Origin: Clostridia bacterium
GTDB lineage: Bacteria > Bacillota > Clostridia > Oscillospirales > Acutalibacteraceae
Assembly (NCBI GenBank): GCA_030532035.1
Contig: JAUNLX010000003.1
Coordinates: forward strand, 54,111-118,110
Length of the DNA: 64,000 nt
Direction: 5' to 3'
Under the pieces are notes generated by a model. That model ran no database searches, had not been told where the DNA came from, and saw only the letters and a list, made by a program, of their open reading frames with translations. Both the position numbers and the translations under genes were made by a program. This document shows positions 27,368-35,718 of the stretch, piece after piece (positions within the stretch are counted from its first letter, which is position 1; each line of letters begins with the position of its first letter).

Positions 27368-28498
27368 TTATTCTATATTTGAGTTAAAAATTTTTATTAT
27401 TTGTTGAGCTATAGTTTTGGGAGAAAAAAGATTATTTGTATATTTTGAAATTTCTTTTTGGTCATATTTATCATAATTTAAGCGAATATATTCCATAGCT
27501 GAAATAGCCTGCTCAATATTTTCTGGTTCAATTATAAATCCAGTTTCATCAGTGACGAAATTTTCGGGACCACCACAGCGCGTGGCAATTACAGGTAATC
27601 CTGTAGACATTGCCTCTATGTAAACAACGCCAAAGGTTTCGAGTTTTGACAACAGAATAAAAATTTGTGCATCTTTATATGTTTTTGCAATTTCTTCTCT
27701 TGAAGCTCGTAGAGCAAAAGTTACTCTATCATTTATATTTAGTTGATCAGAAAGTCTTTTAAGATTGTTTTTCTCTTTACCGTCTCCAAATATAGTTAAT
27801 TTATCTTGGGGATATTTTTTTAAGTGTTGGGCAAATGCTTTTAATAGAGTTTCGAAATCTTTTCGTTTATCTAATGCACCACAACTTACAAAATGAAATG
27901 AATCATCTTTTATTTTATGTTCTTGATATTTGAAAGTGGAAATATCGACAATATTATATACAACAGAAGAATCAATTCCTGTATGTTTTTTTATCGATTT
28001 TTGTAGACTCTCACTTACTGCGATTATTTGTTTAGCAAGTGGATATGTTTCATTCATTAAATTAAAGTGATTTTTTGAAATTTCTTCATTGTTTAGTGTG
28101 GAAGTATGTTCTGTAATAAAAAAAGGTATATTTTCTTTTTTTATTACATCTATACAAGCCTGTGCCATTTCTAAAAAATGTGCATGAATAAGCTTTGGTT
28201 TTCCATTTTCTTCTACAATTTTATTGTATAAAAGCTTAAAGGCAAACCTCGAAAAAGAATTGAAAATAAATGATGGAACATTGCCCATATAAAGAGAAAG
28301 TGTATAAACTGTAACTCCGTCCACTTTCTTTTTTGAAAATCCAAAAGGTCTGGGGCGTCTGATAGACCTTAAATCTAAGGCAGCAACAATGATTTCACAG
28401 CCTTCATTTGCTAAAGCTATGGCTTGATCTCGCGCGAAAATTCCATTTAGTGGATATTTTTTATTGGGATAATGATTAGTAATTTCTAAAATATACAT
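27368..28498 (-). CDS. Glycosyltransferase family 4
   Basis: 376 residues, GT-B fold. N-terminus MYILEITNHYPNKKYPLNGIFARDQA (glycine-rich acceptor loop), an HAHFLEMA segment, and the GT4 donor motif with EX7E: LLSKLETFGVVYIEAMSTGLPVIAT. Probably transfers a hexose in envelope or exopolysaccharide synthesis. No clear ribosome-binding site precedes the ATG, unlike nearly every neighbour. It borders the decayed island. Confidence 0.85.
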   Translation of the reverse strand: MYILEITNHYPNKKYPLNGIFARDQAIALANEGCEIIVAALDLRSIRRPRPFGFSKKKVDGVTVYTLSLYMGNVPSFIFNSFSRFAFKLLYNKIVEENGKPKLIHAHFLEMAQACIDVIKKENIPFFITEHTSTLNNEEISKNHFNLMNETYPLAKQIIAVSESLQKSIKKHTGIDSSVVYNIVDISTFKYQEHKIKDDSFHFVSCGALDKRKDFETLLKAFAQHLKKYPQDKLTIFGDGKEKNNLKRLSDQLNINDRVTFALRASREEIAKTYKDAQIFILLSKLETFGVVYIEAMSTGLPVIATRCGGPENFVTDETGFIIEPENIEQAISAMEYIRLNYDKYDQKEISKYTNNLFSPKTIAQQIIKIFNSNIE

Positions 28499-28561
28499 AT
28501 TAATTATTCATAATAAATTTAATATTTGATACACTACAGTATAACATAAAACAAAGAAAAA

Positions 28562-28587
28562 AATAACAGGGCAAAAGCCTTGTTATT
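28562..28587. other. Unassigned hairpin at edge of decayed island
   Basis: AATAACAGGGC-AAAA-GCCTTGTTATT is an 11-bp stem with one G-U pair. Read on the minus strand it is followed by TTTTTTTC like a terminator, though no minus-strand gene lies to its right. It may be left over from a lost gene or attenuate the glycosyltransferase. Confidence 0.4.
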
Positions 28588-28739
28588 AAATGTAGGAGAA
28601 AGCCGTATGTATGTTGGCGATGGGGTTAAAAAGAACTTAAAAAGGCGTGCAAGAAATCCTGCAATTGGATAAAATGATGATATAATAGAAATAAAAAGTG
28701 GCAGAGAATACATTGAAAAATTTACAAGGATAAAATATT

Positions 28740-29225
28740 CTTTGTAAAAAATAAGCCCGATATAACTTGGCGAGTTACTCAAAATTATACGGACGCAGAT
28801 TATGATGAAATGGGATTGTTTGCGACAAAAAAGGCTCTGTTTTTGCAGTTAATAATGACGGCGATATTGTAAGTGTTTGTAAATATTGGGGAGATAATGT
28901 TAGGGGTAAAACTTTGATTGAATACGCTGTGAAACAAGGCGGAATAAAGCTTGACTCTTACGACGACAATTATATTTTTTACCGAAAATATGGATTTGAG
29001 CCTGTAAGCTGGACTAAATTTGACGAATAATTTGCTCCTCATGATTGGAATAAAAAAAGAGATGAACCAGAAGATATTATATTTTTTAAGTATACGGGAA
29101 ATAAATCAAAACTTTCCGATGGTGAATTAATTAAAGAAAAGAAAAACTTTTATAAAAATAACAGATTTATGAATTATGATGAAGCACAAATGAACAGAGA
29201 TAGGAGTATTAACGATGATAAGTAA
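28740..29225 (+). pseudogene. Broken toxin-tip gene 1 (GNAT-like phage/polymorphic toxin C-terminus)
   Basis: Two frames together encode a coherent domain: DITWRVTQNYTDADYDEMGLFATK, then after a frameshift near 28830 KGSVFAVNNDGDIVSVCKYW, GKTLIEYAVKQGGIKLDSY, FYRKYGFEPVSWTKFDE, then an in-frame TAA (GAA to TAA compared with copy 2) and FAPHDWNKKRDE through to IFFKYTGN. I recall this layout (an acetyltransferase-like fold ending in a YDxAxxxRDE tail) from C-termini of phage head/MuF-type and polymorphic toxins; that naming is from memory, while the mutations are seen. The stretch 28588-28740 also shows broken frames and may be its N-terminal part. Confidence 0.6.
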
Positions 29226-29510
29226 GGAAGAATATATAAAAAAAGCAAGAGAAGCTTTAAGAAAAGGATTGCCAACATGGGATGCAGAAGAAAATATCCA
29301 AAAATATATAGATGGGATTGATTACGACGATTGGTATGAAGCCACAAAAATAAACTTGGAATTGCCAGGGCGGACCGTGGACGGAACAATTAACGCTTTT
29401 GTATATAATGCTTACTTATTATACCCTGATTACTAAAATACTACGACGGCAACTATGTCTTTTACCGAAAATGTGGATTTGAGCCTGTAAGTTGGACTAA
29501 ATTTGACGAA
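28976..29510 (+). repeat. Direct repeat, 52 bp, in toxin tips 1 and 2
   Basis: 28976-29027 and 29459-29510 are almost identical (about three differences), covering the FYRKYGFEPVSWTKFDE-coding stretch, 483 bases apart. They mark tandem duplication of the tip. Confidence 0.8.
29215..29436 (+). CDS. Putative immunity protein, paralogue 1
   Basis: 73 residues, acidic, begins MISKEEYIKKAREALRKG and ends LLYPDY. Its ATG lies inside the last codons of toxin tip 1 (11-base overlap). A related 75-residue protein follows tip 2. Both share MISKEE, a central W-D-x2-E-N-x2-K-Y and the YPDY end. Small acidic gene directly behind each tip is the usual place of an immunity gene; this function is inference. 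Intact reading frame. Confidence 0.6.
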   Translation: MISKEEYIKKAREALRKGLPTWDAEENIQKYIDGIDYDDWYEATKINLELPGRTVDGTINAFVYNAYLLYPDY

Positions 29511-29693
29511 GAATTTGCTCCTCCTGATTGGGCAAAAGGAAGAGATGACGCTATAATATTCTTTAAATATACTGGGAATAAAGACACCCTATCAAAAAAG
29601 ATGCTAGATAATGAAAGAGAGAACTTTTATAAAAATATTAAACCAATGGAGTATGAAAAAGCTCAAAAGGTTAGAGATGAGGCATTGAAGTGA
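29437..29693 (+). pseudogene. Toxin-tip fragment 2 (N-terminus missing)
   Basis: An open frame without start encodes YYDGNYVFYRKCGFEPVSW, TKFDEEFAPPDWAKGRDDAI, IFFKYTGN and the tail EYEKAQKVRDEALK. It matches the end of tip 1 but keeps GAA where tip 1 has a stop. Everything upstream of the conserved end is absent, as if only the tip was captured. Its stop overlaps the next start (GTGA). Confidence 0.65.
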
Positions 29694-29917
29694 TAAGCAA
29701 GGAAGAATTTAAAAAAAGATTTATTAATGATTTTCATAATCTTGTGGGTATATGGGATACAAAAGAAAATAGAGATAAATACTTAAAAGAAATTGATTGG
29801 GAGGACGAATATAAATCCTTTGTTATAGATTTGAAAAGTGATACCGAATATGATTATACAGACGCTTGCATATCTAGGGCTCTTAATTATTATTATATGA
29901 TGTACCCTGATTACTAA
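29690..29917 (+). CDS. Putative immunity protein, paralogue 2
   Basis: 75 residues from a GTG overlapping the stop of tip 2 by 4 bases. MISKEEFKKRFINDFHN at the start, WDTKENRDKYLKEIDWEDEY in the middle, MMYPDY at the end: clearly related to paralogue 1 but well diverged. No recognised family. Confidence 0.6.
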   Translation: MISKEEFKKRFINDFHNLVGIWDTKENRDKYLKEIDWEDEYKSFVIDLKSDTEYDYTDACISRALNYYYMMYPDY

Positions 29918-29924
29918 AATACAG

Positions 29925-30000
29925 AGAGTTTTAAAGTGTAGGGTTAAAGCTACTTTAGAATATGATAACGCTATGCAAATAAGAGATGAGGAGGTAAAAA
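29925..30000 (+). pseudogene. Toxin-tip fragment 3 (only the last ~25 codons)
   Basis: The frame RVLKCRVKATLEYDNAMQIRDEEVK keeps only the extreme tail of the tip family (compare EYEKAQKVRDEALK). It has no start and runs into the next gene because a stop (expected at the AAAAATGA overlap) is out of frame by one A. Confidence 0.5.
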
Positions 30001-30155
30001 ATGAAAATCAAATACGGTATAGCAAAAAAGGAAATTTTTATTTAAGAATTGTTAGTAACAGAGAAGATACGGAATTAATATCTTTTATTTATAACAAAAA
30101 AGATATTTCTAACGCAAATTTGGAGAGTATGAAATGGAAACGGAAAGATATATAA
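30001..30155 (+). pseudogene. Frameshifted small gene behind tip 3
   Basis: GGAGG precedes ATG at 30001, which begins MKIKYGIAKK and stops after 14 codons. Shifting frame at a run of six A (near 30025) continues KGNFYLRIVSNREDTELISF to KWKRKDI. A single-base slip in the A-run would restore a ~50-residue protein, plausibly a third immunity gene. Confidence 0.45.
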
Positions 30156-30433
30156 AAAGGATATATGATTATTTGAATATTAAAAATAAAAACGCTGAAC
30201 AAATATCAGATTTTTATATTGATATACAAGTGGAGTCGCCATTTAGCGAAATTGAGGAATACTTAGTTCCGTTTTTATATGATATTGAAGACTTGTCAGA
30301 AGAATATGAACCTATTGAAGATATAACAAAATTAAAGATAATTGATATAAAACTGATTGAATTATTGAAAAAATACAATATATTTGACAAAGACAAATTA
30401 ACAAAAGAAGCAATGGCTTTTTATGATTTATAA
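30134..30433 (+). CDS. Small acidic protein of the toxin/immunity island
   Basis: 99 residues, highly acidic, Ile/Leu-rich and predicted helical: METERYIKRIYDYLNIKNKN, then many Glu/Asp-Ile pairs. The ATG overlaps the preceding broken frame by 22 bases, so it belonged to the same cassette. I recognise no family; an immunity protein is the obvious guess from context. Confidence 0.5.
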   Translation: METERYIKRIYDYLNIKNKNAEQISDFYIDIQVESPFSEIEEYLVPFLYDIEDLSEEYEPIEDITKLKIIDIKLIELLKKYNIFDKDKLTKEAMAFYDL

Positions 30434-30542
30434 GAGAATTTTTATACAAAATATTAAAAAACACGAAAAAATGGTATAACGCAAACATATTTCAAACCAA
30501 TAGATAAAAAAATATATTGGCAAAGGGAGGTTGTGAATAAAT

Positions 30543-30752
30543 ATGGCTAATAGAAATAGTTTTATCCCTTGCCCCTGTTGTGGCAGTTTAGAAGTTCCAA
30601 AAGGGGAAGAAGGATTATATTATATTTGCTCGATTTGTGGATGGGAAAACGACGAAATTCAGAGAGATAAACCTGATTATAAAGGTGGAGCAAACAGAAT
30701 GAGTCTTAACGAAGCAAAAGAAGCATATAAAAAAGGTTTGCCAGTTGAGTAA
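30543..30752 (+). CDS. CPCC-family cysteine-rich protein
   Basis: 69 residues. PCPCCGSLEV near residue 9 and CSICGW near 30 form a two-knuckle zinc ribbon, followed by the family's MSLNEAKEAYKKGLP end. CPCC proteins are common next to polymorphic toxins and are thought to be immunity proteins; function unproven. GGGAGGTTGTGAATAA upstream, own terminator downstream. No matching toxin remains just before it. Confidence 0.75.
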   Translation: MANRNSFIPCPCCGSLEVPKGEEGLYYICSICGWENDEIQRDKPDYKGGANRMSLNEAKEAYKKGLPVE

Positions 30753-30768
30753 AACAAAACAAATAATC

Positions 30769-30795
30769 AAAGCACTTTTATAAGTGCTTTTTTTA
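30769..30795 (+). terminator. Terminator of the CPCC gene
   Basis: AAAGCACTT-TTAT-AAGTGCTTT then TTTTT, 17 bases after the stop. Confidence 0.85.
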
Positions 30796-30821
30796 TTATA
30801 AAAATTAGTCGATGAGCGTAA

Positions 30822-31088
30822 ATTGAGAAATACGACACAGACAAAGAAAGCTACATAGACAACAATGGCATAAAAGATTATAATTATTACAAAGCCATTG
30901 AGCTGTGGTTACCACCTAAAGAGTATGGACATATCACCCATACAATAAATTCAACTCCTAACAAGTGGAAAGTGGGTATTAACAAAACATTTCTTTTTTG
31001 GGAAGATGGCTTTTATTGGTATCATTTTTATTTTGAAAAATATGACCATTTTTTAGTTATTAAAAAAATACTGGACGAGGGGGAATAA
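30822..31088 (+). pseudogene. Toxin-tip fragment 4 (different family, no start)
   Basis: An open frame of ~88 codons with no start: EKYDTDKESYIDNNGIKDY, AIELWLPPKEYGHITHTINS, FLFWEDGFYWYHFYFEKYDH, ending LDEGE. Aromatic-rich with a conserved-looking KEYGHITHTI; similar motifs occur in phage-associated RNase-type toxin tips as I remember them, but I am not sure. Stop is 2 bases before the next start. Confidence 0.45.
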
Positions 31089-31090
31089 CA

Positions 31091-31390
31091 TTGCAACCTA
31101 AGTTTATAAAAACAAAACCCATCGAAATACAAGGATTATGTCAAAAAGTATATAACAAATTGCTTGAAGTTGAGGGTGATAAAGACCAAGCTCGAGGAGA
31201 TTTTTTGTGGGCTTATTATGCAAACAATAATCCACAAAAAACATTAAACGAACTTTACGATTATATGTGCGATTCAAAGGACCCGAAAAGTCAAAATGAG
31301 ATTAGTGAATTTATTCTTGACAGGGATACAGAGATTCAAAATCGGATTAATAAAAATCAAATAAAAAATGCAAATAAGGTAGCTTTTTAA
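31091..31390 (+). CDS. Small protein following tip 4, putative immunity
   Basis: 99 residues from a TTG behind GAGGGGGAATAACA. Starts MQPKFIKTKPIEIQGLCQKV, mixed charge, predicted mostly helical. Intact, with its own terminator. No family recognised; its position directly after tip 4 suggests immunity. Confidence 0.5.
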   Translation: MQPKFIKTKPIEIQGLCQKVYNKLLEVEGDKDQARGDFLWAYYANNNPQKTLNELYDYMCDSKDPKSQNEISEFILDRDTEIQNRINKNQIKNANKVAF

Positions 31391-31403
31391 AAAAATAATG
31401 AAG

Positions 31404-31430
31404 AAGAACGCTTAGAGCGTTCTTTTTTAT
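31404..31430 (+). terminator. Terminator after putative immunity gene
   Basis: AAGAACGCT-TAG-AGCGTTCTT followed by TTTT; begins 13 bases after the stop. Confidence 0.85.
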
Positions 31431-31453
31431 TTGCAAAAAAAAGGGGGGTTAAT

Positions 31454-31657
31454 TTGTATCCCGTTAGTGATGCTTTCAAAAATTCAATGAAATTACCAGT
31501 TAAAGAATTATCTGCGGAGATAATAACGGAAAATAAAACAATAAAAAGCACTGAAGATTTGCGTTCTTTTAAAATCTCGGCTGAAAGTGGATTATTAAAG
31601 ACTTCTATAAGAAAATTAGAAGTTGATTTAATTGGCGATGGTAAAGTTCGGGCTTAA
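31454..31657 (+). pseudogene. N-terminal fragment of phage tail-like protein
   Basis: 67 codons from a TTG behind a strong AAGGGGGG: MYPVSDAFKNSMKLPVKELS, later STEDLRSFKISAESGLLKTS and LEVDLIGDGK. This N-terminus (xYPVSxAFKxxxKxP, then a beta-rich domain) is characteristic, from memory, of large tail or host-recognition proteins of Firmicutes phages, which are many hundreds of residues long. Here it stops abruptly, so most of the gene is deleted. Confidence 0.5.
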
Positions 31658-31670
31658 AAAATAATATAAA

Positions 31671-31701
31671 AAAAGAGTAGCTTTTCAGCTACCCTTTTTT
31701 G
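31671..31701 (+). terminator. Terminator at right edge of decayed island
   Basis: AAAAGAGTAGCT-TTTC-AGCTACCCTTTT with one mismatch, then TT. The ~140 bases from here to the first tRNA-Ser show no gene. Confidence 0.75.
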
Positions 31702-31839
31702 GATTAACTTTTTGATTAACTTTTTAGCACTATATTTGCTTTAATTTGGTTTTAACCGTTTTTTATAAAAAGCTGTAAGCCTTGATACGATTGTTAATCG
31801 TACCATATCGGACTAAAACAAACTCAATCAAAAATTAAA

Positions 31840-31930
31840 TGGCGGAGAAAGAGGGATTTGAACCCTCGCGCCGGTTCCCCGACCTACTCCCTTAGCAGGG
31901 GAGCCCCTTCGGCCTCTTGGGTATTTCTCC
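31840..31930 (-). tRNA. tRNA-Ser (GCT anticodon)
   Basis: 91 bases, long variable arm, encoded CCA, acceptor stem GGAGAAA. Anticodon loop CTGCTAA gives GCT for AGC/AGU codons. Its 3' end faces the decayed prophage-like island. Confidence 0.92.
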
Positions 31931-31951
31931 AAAAAAGTCGGTTTAAAATTG

Positions 31952-32040
31952 TGGCGGAGAGGGTGGGATTCGAACCCACGTGGGCGTGAACCCAAACGGT
32001 TTTCAAGACCGCCTCGTTATGACCACTTCGATACCTCTCC
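31952..32040 (-). tRNA. tRNA-Ser (TGA anticodon)
   Basis: 89 bases, long variable arm, encoded CCA, acceptor stem GGAGAGG. Anticodon loop CTTGAAA gives TGA for UCN codons. 21 bases upstream of tRNA-Ser(GCT), surely the same transcript. Confidence 0.93.
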
Positions 32041-32144
32041 TCAAGTTAAAACAACGTAAGTGATAATATCATTTTTTTTAAAACAAGTCAATCTCAAGAC
32101 AACAATTATCGAAAATTTTTATCAAAATTTATTTTAATATATAA

Positions 32145-32177
32145 AAAAATCACAAGCTAAAAACTTGTGATTTTTAT
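32145..32177 (-). terminator. Terminator of glycolytic operon
   Basis: AAAAATCACAAG and CTTGTGATTTTT, a perfect 12-bp stem; the A-run on the left becomes the T-tail on the minus strand, just after gpmI. Confidence 0.85.
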
Positions 32178-32185
32178 ACTAATTT

Positions 32186-33727
32186 TCATTCTCTGCAAAG
32201 TAAGGAGCGTCCTGTCATCTCTGCGGGCTTTTCTATTTGCATAATATCAAGAATTGTGGGGGCAATATCTGATAAAAATCCACCATCTGAGAGGCTGATT
32301 TTTTCATTCATTCCGATTACTGAAAAGGGAACTGGGGAAGTTGTATGAGCGGTGAAAGCAGAACCGTCGCTATAAGTCATTTTTTCTGCATTTCCATGAT
32401 CAGCAGTTAAACAAACGACACCGCCCTTATCTAAGATTTTTTTTGTAACTTTGCCTACACAATCATCTACAGTTTCAACAGCTTTAACAGCTGCATCAAA
32501 AATTCCTGTATGACCAACCATATCACAATTTGCATAATTTAAGACAATTAAATCATATTTCTGACTATCAATTGCTTCTATGAGTTTTTCTGTAACAATA
32601 TAAGCGCTCATTTCTGGCTGTAAATCATAGGTGGCAACCTTAGGAGAGGGGACTAAAATTCGATCTTCGTGCTCCGTCTGTTTTTCTTTGCCTCCATTAA
32701 AGAAAAATGTTACATGTGCATATTTTTCAGTTTCTGCAATGCGAAGCTGACACAAGTTGGCATTTTCTATTATTTCGCCCAATGTATTTGTCAAATCTTC
32801 TGGTTTGAATGCAATTTCAGCTTCTGAAATTAAATTATCATACTGAGTCATGCAGACATAGAAAATATCTAATTTTTTTCGTTCGAAACCGTCAAAATCA
32901 TCGCAAACAAATGCTTTAGTGATTTCTCTTGCTCGATCAGGCCTAAAATTAAAGAAGATAAAAGAATCTCTATCTTGAACCTTGCCGTTTTCGTCAGCGA
33001 TAATTGGCTGCATAAATTCATCAGTTATATTTTTGCCAAACTCATCTTTCTTATCGTAATACTCTGATACAGTTTTGACAGGATCGTCGCTTTTATATCC
33101 CTTACTTTCTGTAAAGGCATCATAAGATACTTTAATTCGTTCAAATCGATTGTCTCTGTCCATAGCATAATATCGTCCCACGATAGTTGCTATTTGTCCG
33201 ACACCAGTTTTGTCGAGTTTTTCTTGAAGATCTTTTATAAAATTGATTCCAGATACAGGGCTGACATCTCTGCCGTCCAAAATACAATGAATATAAACTT
33301 TTTTCAGCCCCTCTTTTTTTGCCATATCAATAAGAGCAAATAAATGAGATATATGACTGTGAACTCCACCATTTGAAAGTAAACCGGCAATATGAAGTGA
33401 AGAATCTTTGGAAATACAGTTTTGCATAGCCTTTTTTAATACTTCATTTTCAAAAATTGATTTATCGCTTATAGATTTTGAAATACGAGTATAATCTTGA
33501 TAAACAACTCTTCCAGCACCAATATTTGTATGGCCAACCTCACTGTTTCCCATTTGACCATCAGGAAGCCCAACGGCATTACCAGAGCAAATAAGGGAAG
33601 TGGTTGGGTAAGTATCAAAAATCTTATCTAAATTTGGCGTATTTGCATATGTAATTGCACTTTTGGTATCTGTATCATTTGATATACCAAAGCCGTCCAT
33701 TATGCACAGTAAAACAGGTTTATACAT
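32186..33727 (-). CDS. gpmI: 2,3-bisphosphoglycerate-independent phosphoglycerate mutase
   Basis: 513 residues, alkaline-phosphatase superfamily, interconverts 3- and 2-phosphoglycerate with two Mn ions. CIMDGFGIS at the N-terminus, phosphoserine in PDGQMGNSEVGHTNIG, DGRDVSP, and LTADHGNAEKM near the end. I chose the ATG at 33727 (MYKPVLLCIMDGFG), which overlaps the tpiA end by 8 bases; a longer start would add nine residues inside tpiA. Confidence 0.96.
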   Translation of the reverse strand: MYKPVLLCIMDGFGISNDTDTKSAITYANTPNLDKIFDTYPTTSLICSGNAVGLPDGQMGNSEVGHTNIGAGRVVYQDYTRISKSISDKSIFENEVLKKAMQNCISKDSSLHIAGLLSNGGVHSHISHLFALIDMAKKEGLKKVYIHCILDGRDVSPVSGINFIKDLQEKLDKTGVGQIATIVGRYYAMDRDNRFERIKVSYDAFTESKGYKSDDPVKTVSEYYDKKDEFGKNITDEFMQPIIADENGKVQDRDSFIFFNFRPDRAREITKAFVCDDFDGFERKKLDIFYVCMTQYDNLISEAEIAFKPEDLTNTLGEIIENANLCQLRIAETEKYAHVTFFFNGGKEKQTEHEDRILVPSPKVATYDLQPEMSAYIVTEKLIEAIDSQKYDLIVLNYANCDMVGHTGIFDAAVKAVETVDDCVGKVTKKILDKGGVVCLTADHGNAEKMTYSDGSAFTAHTTSPVPFSVIGMNEKISLSDGGFLSDIAPTILDIMQIEKPAEMTGRSLLCRE

Positions 33728-34499
33728 ATTTTTGTTCTGAAGCCGCTTTAACAATGATAGAAAAATCTTCTGCTTTCAGTGAAGCGCCTCCGATGAGTCC
33801 TCCGTCAACATTTTCTTTATCAAGTAGTTCTTCGGCATTTTTTGCATTCATAGAACCACCATATTGAATAACAAATCCTTTTGCTGTGTCTTCATCATAA
33901 AGCTGAGAAATTAGATTTCTTATAAAACCACAAACTTCATCTGCTTGTTCGGCTGTTGCAGTTTTTCCAGTACCAATTGCCCAAATAGGCTCATATGCTA
34001 CTATGATATTTTTAAGATCATTTTCAGAGAGCCCAGCCAAAGCAATTTTAATTTGCGTTGAAATAAGTTCAAAAGTTATGCCTGCTTCTCTTTGTTCTAA
34101 AGACTCGCCAACACAGAGAATAACTTTAAGTCCACCATTTAATGCAGATTTTATTTTTTTAGATACTGTTTCATCTGTTTCTGCAAAATATTGTCTTCTC
34201 TCACTATGTCCGATTATTACATATTCCACACCAAGAGATTTGAGCATGGGAACGGAAATTTCGCCGGTAAAAGCGCCTTTTTCTTCAAAATGACAATTTT
34301 GAGCACCAAGCTTTATGTTGGAACCCTCAAGAGCTATAGAAGCATTAGGTAAATCAACAAAGGGGACACATACAACTACTTCACAATCAGCTTGTGATAC
34401 TTTTGGTTTGAGTTCGTTTATGAGTTCTGCAGTTTCAATTGGGGTTTTGTTCATTTTCCAGTTACCTGCAATAACGACCTTACGATTTGTCTTATCCAT
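33720..34499 (-). CDS. tpiA: Triosephosphate isomerase
   Basis: 259 residues, TIM barrel. Catalytic Lys in GNWKMNKTP, His in IIGHSERRQYF, Glu in VAYEPIWAIGTGKTA, and the phosphate-gripping loop GGSMN. 20 bases after pgk; GGAGATG near the start. Confidence 0.98.
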   Translation of the reverse strand: MDKTNRKVVIAGNWKMNKTPIETAELINELKPKVSQADCEVVVCVPFVDLPNASIALEGSNIKLGAQNCHFEEKGAFTGEISVPMLKSLGVEYVIIGHSERRQYFAETDETVSKKIKSALNGGLKVILCVGESLEQREAGITFELISTQIKIALAGLSENDLKNIIVAYEPIWAIGTGKTATAEQADEVCGFIRNLISQLYDEDTAKGFVIQYGGSMNAKNAEELLDKENVDGGLIGGASLKAEDFSIIVKAASEQKYV

Positions 34500-34519
34500 T
34501 AAAACATCTCCAATATATT

Positions 34520-35710
34520 TTATTTATCTTCCAACGCAACGATACCCGGTAATTCTTTTCCCTCCATAAGTTCAAGAGAAGCTCCACCACCAGTTGATAC
34601 ATGCGTCATTTTATCTGCAAGTCCAAGTTGTGAAACAGCTGCAACGGAATCGCCACCGCCTATAATACTTACAACATCGTTTTCTGCTAAAATTTCTGCA
34701 ATTGCATTTGTTCCTTTTGCAAAATTTGAAAATTCAAAAACTCCCATCGGACCGTTCCATATAACTGTTTTAGATTCTCTAATTACATTTTTGAAGTTTT
34801 CTACTGTTTTAGGACCTATATCCATACCCATCATATCTTTCGGAATTTTATCTGAATCAACAATTTTATATTCAGTATTTTCATCAAAGGAAACAGCAAC
34901 AACATTGTCTATGGGAAGTAAAAGGTTTACATTTTTTTCCTTTGCCTTATCTAAAATCTCTTTTGCTATATCTAATTTATCTTCTTCACAAATGGATTCT
35001 CCAATTTCATAACCCATAGATTTAAAAAAGGTGAATGCCATTCCACCGCCAATTATTAAATTATCAACTTTATCAAGTAAATTTATCAAAACGGCAATTT
35101 TTGAACTAACCTTTTTACCACCTATTATTGCAGTGAATGGTCTTTGGGGATTGGAAATTACACCGTCGATTTTTTCGATTTCGTTTTGAATAAGATATCC
35201 ACAGACAGCGGGCAAATAATGAGTGATTCCCTCTGTAGAAGCATGAGCTCTATGGGCGGTTCCAAAAGCATCATTTACATATAAATCAGCTAAATTTGCG
35301 AGTTTTTTTGCAAATTCAGGATCGTTATCTGTTTCTTCTTTATAAAATCTAACATTTTCAAGTAACATCACTTGACCATCGTCAAGTTTATTTGCCATAT
35401 TCGAAACCTTATCTCCAATAACATCATCTGCCATTTGCACTGGCATATCTAACAATTCAGATAATCTCTTGGCAACAGGTTTTAAAGAAAACTCTTCTTT
35501 TTTTTCTCCCTTTGGTCTTCCTAAGTGAGATGCCAAAATAACTTTTGCATTATTTTTTAATAAATATTTTATTGTAGGCAAAGCCTTAATAATTCTTGTG
35601 TCGTCAGTAATATTCAAGTCTTTGTCAAGAGGTACATTAAAATCACAGCGGACAAAAACTTTTTTGCCTGTAATATCAACATCCTCAATTGTTTTTTTGT
35701 TCAAACTCAT
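34520..35710 (-). CDS. pgk: Phosphoglycerate kinase
   Basis: 396 residues, monomer of two Rossmann domains. Signature [13 protein letters not shown], substrate-binding HLGRPKG, and nucleotide-binding WNGPMGVFE plus GGGDSVAA. Makes ATP from 1,3-bisphosphoglycerate. AGGAGGAAAT precedes the ATG. No gap gene lies beside it, so the reductive half of lower glycolysis is elsewhere. Confidence 0.98.
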   Translation of the reverse strand: MSLNKKTIEDVDITGKKVFVRCDFNVPLDKDLNITDDTRIIKALPTIKYLLKNNAKVILASHLGRPKGEKKEEFSLKPVAKRLSELLDMPVQMADDVIGDKVSNMANKLDDGQVMLLENVRFYKEETDNDPEFAKKLANLADLYVNDAFGTAHRAHASTEGITHYLPAVCGYLIQNEIEKIDGVISNPQRPFTAIIGGKKVSSKIAVLINLLDKVDNLIIGGGMAFTFFKSMGYEIGESICEEDKLDIAKEILDKAKEKNVNLLLPIDNVVAVSFDENTEYKIVDSDKIPKDMMGMDIGPKTVENFKNVIRESKTVIWNGPMGVFEFSNFAKGTNAIAEILAENDVVSIIGGGDSVAAVSQLGLADKMTHVSTGGGASLELMEGKELPGIVALEDK

Positions 35711-35718
35711 ATTTCCTC

